From Deltaproteobacteria bacterium (GTDB lineage: Bacteria; Myxococcota; B64-G9), in NCBI GenBank assembly GCA_003647095.1, contig QMME01000098.1:1-11648 (forward strand): a DNA stretch of 11,648 nt, in the 5' to 3' direction. Below are positions 7,596 through 11,648 of the stretch, one piece after another. The notes under the pieces were generated by a model. That model was not told the origin of the DNA and did no database searches. It saw only the letters and a list, made by a program, of their open reading frames with translations. Within the stretch, counting starts at the first letter, position 1; each line of letters begins with the position of its first letter. Both the position numbers and the translations under genes were made by a program.

Positions 7596-7632
7596 GCCGG
7601 GCCAGGCCGTCGGGCCTGGCCCGGCTTTGTTT
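7596..7632 (+). terminator. Intrinsic terminator after tRNA-Ala
   Basis: A perfect 13-base-pair GC-rich stem, 7596-7608 with 7613-7625, closes a GTCG loop and is followed by TTTGTTT (7626-7632). Its position 35 bases past the tRNA suggests it ends the tRNA transcript. Confidence 0.93.
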
Positions 7633-7649
7633 ACCGGCCGGCCGGGTGA

Positions 7650-7683
7650 CCGGGCCCGTCGTGGCGTACGCGACCCGGGCCGG
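7650..7683 (+). promoter_or_regulatory. Imperfect hairpin in the THX leader
   Basis: CCGG-CCCG-TCG on the left (7650-7661) can pair with CGA-CGGG-CCGG on the right (about 7671-7683), with one bulge on each side. It ends about ten bases before the THX ribosome binding site at 7694. Possible translational control of a ribosomal protein gene, but GC-rich DNA gives such hairpins easily. Confidence 0.22.
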
Positions 7684-7705
7684 AGCAACTGCTGGAGGAT
7701 ACAAG

Positions 7706-7816
7706 ATGGGAAAAGGTGACAAGCGAACGGCCAAGGGCAAGCGTTACCGCGGTACCTTTGGAAAGAGCCGCCCCCGCAAGAACAAGAAAAAGCAGCAGGC
7801 GAAAAAGGAGTCCTGA
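7706..7816 (+). CDS. 30S ribosomal protein THX (Thx family)
   Basis: A 36-codon gene. The product begins MGKGDKRT, continues GKRYRGTFGKSRPRK (11-25) and ends in a Lys/Gln-rich tail. This closely matches Thermus thermophilus THX, whose mature form (26 residues, recalled from memory) begins GKGDRRT and contains RGTYGKYRPRKKK. THX sits in a cavity at the top of the 30S head and contacts 16S rRNA helices. Here the tail is about ten residues longer. GGAGGA (7694-7699) lies six bases before the ATG. No promoter is evident between the tRNA terminator and the start, so it may depend on read-through or on a promoter I cannot see. Codon use (Lys/Arg/Gly rich) fits a ribosomal protein. Confidence 0.92.
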   Translation: MGKGDKRTAKGKRYRGTFGKSRPRKNKKKQQAKKES

Positions 7817-7978
7817 AGTTACCGACGGCCGTCTGCTGCGGTACTCGCCGGGCATTTCCCTGCCGCCACCACGAACCTCCGGCCGCAAGCAGCGTGTCTC
7901 CTGCCGACAGCGGCCTTCACGGTCCTGGTTGCCCGGTGATTGTCCCCGAAAATGCTGGATAAATCGTCCAGAGCCGGC
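7817..7978. other. Non-coding stretch after the THX gene
   Basis: About 160 bases with no convincing open reading frame, ribosome binding site or T-tract terminator. The only structures noted are a ten-base palindrome GACGGCCGTC (7824-7833) and a weak complementarity between GCTGCGG (7835-7841) and a later CCGCAAGCAGC. With the promoter and leader up to 8118, the gene-free gap is about 300 bases. Confidence 0.5.
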
Positions 7979-8008
7979 TTGACACTGATTTCTCTGGTGT
8001 GCTAGCTT
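7979..8008 (+). promoter_or_regulatory. Promoter of the PEGA-kelch(-mtnP) unit
   Basis: Perfect TTGACA (7979-7984), 18 bases, TAGCTT (8003-8008) preceded by TGC (extended -10). The start point would be near 8015, leaving a leader of about 100 bases. Within that leader a good ribosome binding site, GGAGGT at 8072-8077, precedes an in-frame ATG at 8083. Confidence 0.5.
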
Positions 8009-8118
8009 TCTGCCAGCCTCGGGCTGGTGCGAGATCGCAACGGGTCACTCCGGCGTCTGTTGACGAAAACCGGAGGTGCCCCATGGAAATGCCCTGGAGT
8101 AGCAACCAAGGAGGACAC

Positions 8119-9801
8119 ATGATCGGCAGCATGACACGGCGTTGCGGAGGCCGCTGGCTGGCGGCGGTTCTGGCCGGTTTGATGGTCTGGCTGGGAATGG
8201 GGTTTATGCCGCTGGCGGGAAGGGGCGTGGCCCGGGCGGCGGTTGGCCCCGGCCCCAAGATCTACGTGTTCCCCTACCAGCCCATCCGGGACGGCGCCAG
8301 CAAGGAAGTCGTCACCCAGATAGGCGATCTGCTCAAGAACGAGATCAAGCACTCCGACGAGGTGCAACTGCAAAAAGGTCCCATCTTCATCCCGGAAACC
8401 ACCGGTACGCCAGTAAAACCACTCAGCGACAGGGAACTCAAGCAGGCCGAGAAGCTCCGCCGGGCCGGCGACAAGCACTACCAGGCTTTTCGCTTCGGCA
8501 AGGCCATCAGGTCGTACCAGGCGGCCCTGGCCCGTTACCAGAAATCCCTGGCCCTGCTGAGTGACTTCACGCCGGTGATAGAAGCCCTGTTGATGCTGTC
8601 GGTCTGCTACTACCGAACCGATCGCGAAGATGACGGGGCCAAGATGCTGGTCAAGGTGATCCGGCTCAAACCCGACATCGTGCTGGACCCGGAGCGCTAC
8701 CCGCCCATGTTCCGCAACGTGGCCGAGGGTATTCGCAAGAAGCTCCTGCTCAAGAGCCGCGGGGAACTGGAAGTGCTGGCCAACGTGGAGGGCGCCACGG
8801 TGTTCTTCGATGGCCGCAAGGTCGGCACCACCCCCATCCTCATGAAGGAGCTGGTGCCGGGAGAGCATTTCCTCCGGGTGGAGAAGGAAGGCCTGCAGCC
8901 CTGGGCCGACAAGGTGACCGTGGTTTCCACCCAACGCCGGCGGGTGCTGGCCAGCCTGGGTGGAGTCAAGAAACTGGCCGGTCCGCTGGGCGAGATCGCC
9001 CAGAGCTTGCGCCAGAACCGCGTCCAGAAGGCCACCATCAAGCTGGCCCGCAAGGAGGGCAGGAAGATCGGCGCCGACTACGTGGTACTGGGTGGGGTCG
9101 GCAACATCGGCAACAACCTGGTTGTGGGTTCCTTCCTGATGAAGGTTGCCGACGGCCAGCTTTGCCCCTTGCCGGCGGTGCAGTTGGACAAGGACCTGCT
9201 GGGTGCCAGTGTCGAGGTCTACAACATGGCCACGGTGCTGGTGAAGAGGGTGGAAGGCTGTCCGGACCCGGTGAAGAAGTTTCCGGCACTCTTGATAGCT
9301 TCCCGCCAGCAGAAGAAGAAGCTCAAGAGTGTTGCCGTGGGACCGGTGGCGCCGCCGCCGGCTCCGCGCCAGCCAGCCGGCTTGCCGGTGGCCCCGGCGG
9401 TGAAGAAGCCGCCGGCCGCTCCGGTTCGGGGCCCGGCGGTTCCCTCCGCCCGGGGCCCGGCGGTTCCCGGCGCGCGGGCGACACCGGCCAAGCCGCCGGC
9501 CACGGTGCAGCCGGCAGCGCCGCGGGTCACCCGGGAAGGCCTGGTGACTGCCGGCGGCAGCGCACTGGCCGCCACCCCGACGACCACCACCCCGGTGGTG
9601 GTGCCGGTGCCGGTGGCACAGTCGGTCAAGCCCATAGACGAGATCGAATCTCACGGCCCGCGCTGGTACCAGGCCTGGTGGTTCTGGACCCTGGTGGGAG
9701 TGGTGGTGGCCGGCGGTACCGCCGGCGGGCTGTACGCCGCTGGAGTCTTCAACCAGGGAGCCGGCGGAGCTTCGGTGAACGTGCATTGGCCGGTACCCTG
9801 A
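8119..9801 (+). CDS. Secreted/anchored PEGA-domain protein with TPR-like region and C-terminal TM helix
   Basis: A 560-aa envelope protein. A signal peptide covers about 1-40 (Arg-rich start, hydrophobic LAAVLAGLMVWLGMGF, cleavage near ARA-A at 41). KIYVFPYQPIRDG (47-59) to about 85 resembles TolB/FlgO-like N-terminal domains. Helices 105-190 look TPR-like. A PEGA domain at about 215-280 carries GELEVL, GATVFFDGRKVGTTP and LVPGEHFLRV; such domains are thought to bind surface polymers. A second TolB-like stretch (GADYVVLGGV, 318-327) follows. A Pro/Ala linker (408-500) leads to a terminal hydrophobic helix (521-543) after WYQAWW. This layout is common in Myxococcota-type genomes. AAGGAGGA precedes the chosen ATG closely; ATG 8083 also has a good site and would add 12 residues. 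The kelch lipoprotein follows 49 bases on. Confidence 0.85.
   Translation: MIGSMTRRCGGRWLAAVLAGLMVWLGMGFMPLAGRGVARAAVGPGPKIYVFPYQPIRDGASKEVVTQIGDLLKNEIKHSDEVQLQKGPIFIPETTGTPVKPLSDRELKQAEKLRRAGDKHYQAFRFGKAIRSYQAALARYQKSLALLSDFTPVIEALLMLSVCYYRTDREDDGAKMLVKVIRLKPDIVLDPERYPPMFRNVAEGIRKKLLLKSRGELEVLANVEGATVFFDGRKVGTTPILMKELVPGEHFLRVEKEGLQPWADKVTVVSTQRRRVLASLGGVKKLAGPLGEIAQSLRQNRVQKATIKLARKEGRKIGADYVVLGGVGNIGNNLVVGSFLMKVADGQLCPLPAVQLDKDLLGASVEVYNMATVLVKRVEGCPDPVKKFPALLIASRQQKKKLKSVAVGPVAPPPAPRQPAGLPVAPAVKKPPAAPVRGPAVPSARGPAVPGARATPAKPPATVQPAAPRVTREGLVTAGGSALAATPTTTTPVVVPVPVAQSVKPIDEIESHGPRWYQAWWFWTLVGVVVAGGTAGGLYAAGVFNQGAGGASVNVHWPVP
9427..9468 (+). repeat. 24-base tandem repeat inside the PEGA protein gene
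   Basis: The 18 bases starting at 9427 (CGGGGCCCGGCGGTTCCC) recur exactly at 9451, a period of 24 bases. In the protein this gives RGPAVPSA then RGPAVPGA (437-452) in the Pro/Ala linker. Copy number could vary without breaking the frame. Confidence 0.7.
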
Positions 9802-9850
9802 TAAGCGTGCCGTACCTGGGAACGAACAGCAGAGTTTGGAGAGTCCTGAG

Positions 9851-11491
9851 ATGCGAGATACCATGAGTTGCACCGGAAGGGGGTTGGCGGCAGCGGCGGT
9901 CCTGCTGCTGGCGGGCGTGGCCGGTTGTTCCGGGCAGGCCAACGTATCTTTCAACCTGATCAACCCCTGTCAGGAAGACGTCCTGTTTGCCAACAACCAG
10001 TGCCAGTTCATGGAGGTATGCGTGTCTTCGCTGGATCCGCAGGATCCGCTGCATCCTTCCCAGATCGCCAATGGACTGGGGCCGCGTTGTCACACCTGCA
10101 GTTTTTCCGAGGGCACCTGCGACATGTCCGGCGACGACCTCGACGGCCCGGCTCGCATCGTCGACCTGCGCTGCCGCACCACCCTGGATGGGCCGGCCAT
10201 GGCCCGGGCCACCTCGCAGTCGCTGGTGCTGGGCAGCGGGCCCGGTGCTCTCGGTTCCATCACCATGAACCTGCTGCTGGGCAACGTCAACAGCTTCACC
10301 GAGACCACCGTGGTGGATCCCCGCTCCAGCCAGCTGGGCACCTGTTCCATGATGGGACAGGGAGAGATAGGCAGATACGGTCACACGGCCACCTTGCTGG
10401 CCGACGGCCGGGTGCTCATCACCGGCGGGGTGCGCCGCTACGGACAGGGGCTCGAGGAAGTGCTGGCCACGGCAGAAATATTCGATCCCGCCACCGGCAC
10501 CCACCAGCTCATCACCGACCGCACCGGCAACCCGGTGAAGATGGCGGCTCCCTCGGGCCGGGCCTTCCATACCGCCACCCGGCTGCGTGACGGTCGCGTG
10601 TTGCTGGCCGGCGGGGTGGGCCTGGTCGATGGCAAGCGCACCACCTTGCAGTCGGCCGAGCTGTTCGACCCGGCCACCAACTCCTTCGGCACCATCAGCG
10701 TCATGGGTTCCGGCCGCGCCCACCACGTGGCCACCATGCTGGCCACCGGCGAGGTGCTGGTCACCGGCGGCGCCGCCTACCAGAACGGCGACGTCGTCAA
10801 CTACTTCAACAGCGCCATTCGCTACCTGCCGGGTTCCAATGCCTGGGAACCGGTACAGAACAACATGTCGGCGGCCCGGGCCTTCCACGCGGCGGTGCTG
10901 CTCGACCCCTCCAAGTACAACGGCAACGTGGTGATAATCGGCGGCCAGGATCAGAACGGCCCCCTGGGTTCCATCGACGTCTACAACGCCCAGGCCAACC
11001 AGTTCTACCAGGGCGTGAACGTCACCATGCACAAGAACCGCTCCCACCTGTGCGCGGTGGCCCTGGATAACGGCGACGTGCTGGTTGCCGGCGGCAAGAC
11101 CACCGAAGACGACACCTCGGTCGACGCCGGGGTGGAGATCTACAATCCCGGTGTTCCCACCTACGGCGAGTTCCGCGACCTGGAGCTGAACCTCACCGTG
11201 GCACGCATGGACCACACCTGCTCCCTGCTGGAGACCGGCAACGTGGTGGTGGCCGGTGGCAAGACCTCCACCGCCACCGGAGTGCAGGTGGGAGAGATGA
11301 TCCTGGTGGGCTCCGGCACCTACTCGGTAGAGCAGATTGCCGATGACTTCCTCGATCCCCCGCGTTTCCTGCACCAGGCCACCAGCATGCAGAACGGCTG
11401 GGTTCTGCTCACCGGCGGGTTGCCCAGCGACACGCCCGATTCCAAGCCGGCCACGCAGAGCATGTACTTCGTTCCCGAACCCTCGTTCTGA
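9851..11491 (+). CDS. Kelch-repeat lipoprotein, seven-bladed beta-propeller
   Basis: A 546-aa lipoprotein. Its signal peptide ends in lipobox VAGC, so Cys26 should be lipidated by Lgt; Ser27 rather than Asp after the Cys favours outer-membrane placement under the E. coli rule. Residues 27-165 form a Cys-rich region (C40, C51, C57, C80, C83, C90, C108, C165) of no family I recognise. Seven kelch motifs of the form xRxxHxAxxLxxGxVLxxGG follow at 174-193, 236-255, 288-307, 342-365, 396-415, 451-470 and 504-523, spaced 52-62 residues, enough for one complete propeller. Such propellers bind proteins or glycans; the partner is unknown. The ATG at 9851 is chosen because GGAGAG (9838-9843) lies upstream and overlaps the alternative TTG at 9836. 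mtnP follows after 14 bases. Confidence 0.9.
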   Translation: MRDTMSCTGRGLAAAAVLLLAGVAGCSGQANVSFNLINPCQEDVLFANNQCQFMEVCVSSLDPQDPLHPSQIANGLGPRCHTCSFSEGTCDMSGDDLDGPARIVDLRCRTTLDGPAMARATSQSLVLGSGPGALGSITMNLLLGNVNSFTETTVVDPRSSQLGTCSMMGQGEIGRYGHTATLLADGRVLITGGVRRYGQGLEEVLATAEIFDPATGTHQLITDRTGNPVKMAAPSGRAFHTATRLRDGRVLLAGGVGLVDGKRTTLQSAELFDPATNSFGTISVMGSGRAHHVATMLATGEVLVTGGAAYQNGDVVNYFNSAIRYLPGSNAWEPVQNNMSAARAFHAAVLLDPSKYNGNVVIIGGQDQNGPLGSIDVYNAQANQFYQGVNVTMHKNRSHLCAVALDNGDVLVAGGKTTEDDTSVDAGVEIYNPGVPTYGEFRDLELNLTVARMDHTCSLLETGNVVVAGGKTSTATGVQVGEMILVGSGTYSVEQIADDFLDPPRFLHQATSMQNGWVLLTGGLPSDTPDSKPATQSMYFVPEPSF

Positions 11492-11505
11492 GGGAGACCG
11501 CGGGC

Positions 11506-11648
11506 ATGCTGGAACACAAGCTGGGAGTGATCGGCGGCAGCGGCCTGTATGACCTGGAGGGCCTGGCGGACAGGCAGACGCACCGCTTGCACACTCCCTT
11601 TGGAGAGCCCTCCGGGGAATACCTGTCCGGCAGCCTGAACGGCCAACC
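11506..11648 (+). CDS. mtnP: S-methyl-5'-thioadenosine phosphorylase, N-terminal part
   Basis: The first 47 codons are in the window. The product starts LGVIGGSGLYDLEGL (6-20), the phosphate-binding GGSGLY motif of the PNP/MTAP family, followed by TPFGEPSGEY (30-39). MtnP splits methylthioadenosine with phosphate into adenine and methylthioribose-1-phosphate, feeding methionine salvage and removing a polyamine/quorum-signal by-product. A related purine nucleoside or methylthioinosine phosphorylase cannot be excluded from this short part, since specificity residues lie beyond the window. AGGGAG (11491-11496) overlaps the stop of the kelch gene and sits nine bases before the ATG, so the two are likely co-transcribed even though their roles look unrelated. 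Confidence 0.88.
   Translation, partial: MLEHKLGVIGGSGLYDLEGLADRQTHRLHTPFGEPSGEYLSGSLNGQ

Noticed and set aside
7423..7740. Open frames on both strands across the tRNA (minus-strand product contains DRTDDLLNAIQTLSQLSYSPT; plus-strand 7420-7719)
   Set aside because: These are translations of tRNA-Ala sequence, a well-known class of false protein annotation; the cloverleaf explains the region fully.
9427..9468. 24-base tandem repeat as a sign of phase variation
   Set aside because: Only two partial copies, in frame (multiple of three), within a low-complexity Pro/Ala linker; best seen as linker drift.
8002..9963. A 653-codon open frame on the minus strand over the PEGA gene
   Set aside because: Shadow of the GC-rich PEGA gene, rich in Gly/His/Arg/Gln without any domain; the plus-strand frame has signal peptide, PEGA domain and ribosome binding site.
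9749..11374. A 541-codon open frame on the minus strand over the kelch gene
   Set aside because: His/Gly/Val-rich antisense shadow; the plus strand encodes seven clear kelch motifs and a lipobox.

Overview
The window is a GC-rich piece of chromosome from a Gram-negative bacterium, most likely a Myxococcota or other deltaproteobacterial-type lineage. This placement is inferred from gene content, not from a marker phylogeny. The signs are the C-terminal tail of a lipid A acyltransferase, Lgt plus a lipobox protein, a membrane Ser/Thr kinase with an N-terminal zinc ribbon and a Asp-Ala-Gly-rich linker, an FHA reader, and PEGA and kelch surface proteins. No mobile element, CRISPR array or phage gene is visible, and coding style is uniform throughout.

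Layout. (1) 1-53: last 16 codons of an LpxL/HtrB-like acyltransferase. (2) 180-1789: a two-gene operon, an extended SDR (NAD-dependent epimerase/dehydratase type) with an altered catalytic serine, then an unrecognised 177-aa protein. (3) 1855-3504 (+) and 3529-4680 (-): a convergent pair, a Ser/Thr kinase with a TPR sensor end and a protein with three zinc ribbons and two FHA domains. (4) 4707-5738 (-): a two-helix ion channel with a TrkA/RCK NAD-binding domain, 26 bases upstream of the FHA gene and probably co-transcribed with it. Its selectivity filter is not the K+ type. (5) 5962-6870 (+): lgt, divergent from the channel. (6) 6991-7404: a small coiled-coil protein with a histone-H1-like basic tail. 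(7) 7489-7561: tRNA-Ala(GGC) with its own promoter and a strong intrinsic terminator. (8) 7706-7816: a 36-codon gene for ribosomal protein THX. (9) 8119-9801 and 9851-11491: a secreted or anchored PEGA protein and a seven-blade kelch lipoprotein, followed by (10) the start of mtnP (11506 to the window end).

How the genes may work together. The clearest functional module is kinase, FHA reader and channel. A Thr kinase and a phosphothreonine-binding protein sit tail to tail, and the reader shares a transcription unit with an NAD-gated-type channel. A link between phosphorylation and ion flux is a reasonable hypothesis but is not shown by the sequence. Lgt could lipidate the kelch protein. lgt, the basic-tail protein, tRNA-Ala and THX are housekeeping or nucleoid-type genes that each appear to be separately transcribed.

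Several promoters share one look: a TTGACA or TTGACT -35 box, 17-18 bases, then TGnTA (extended -10). They are predicted by eye only.
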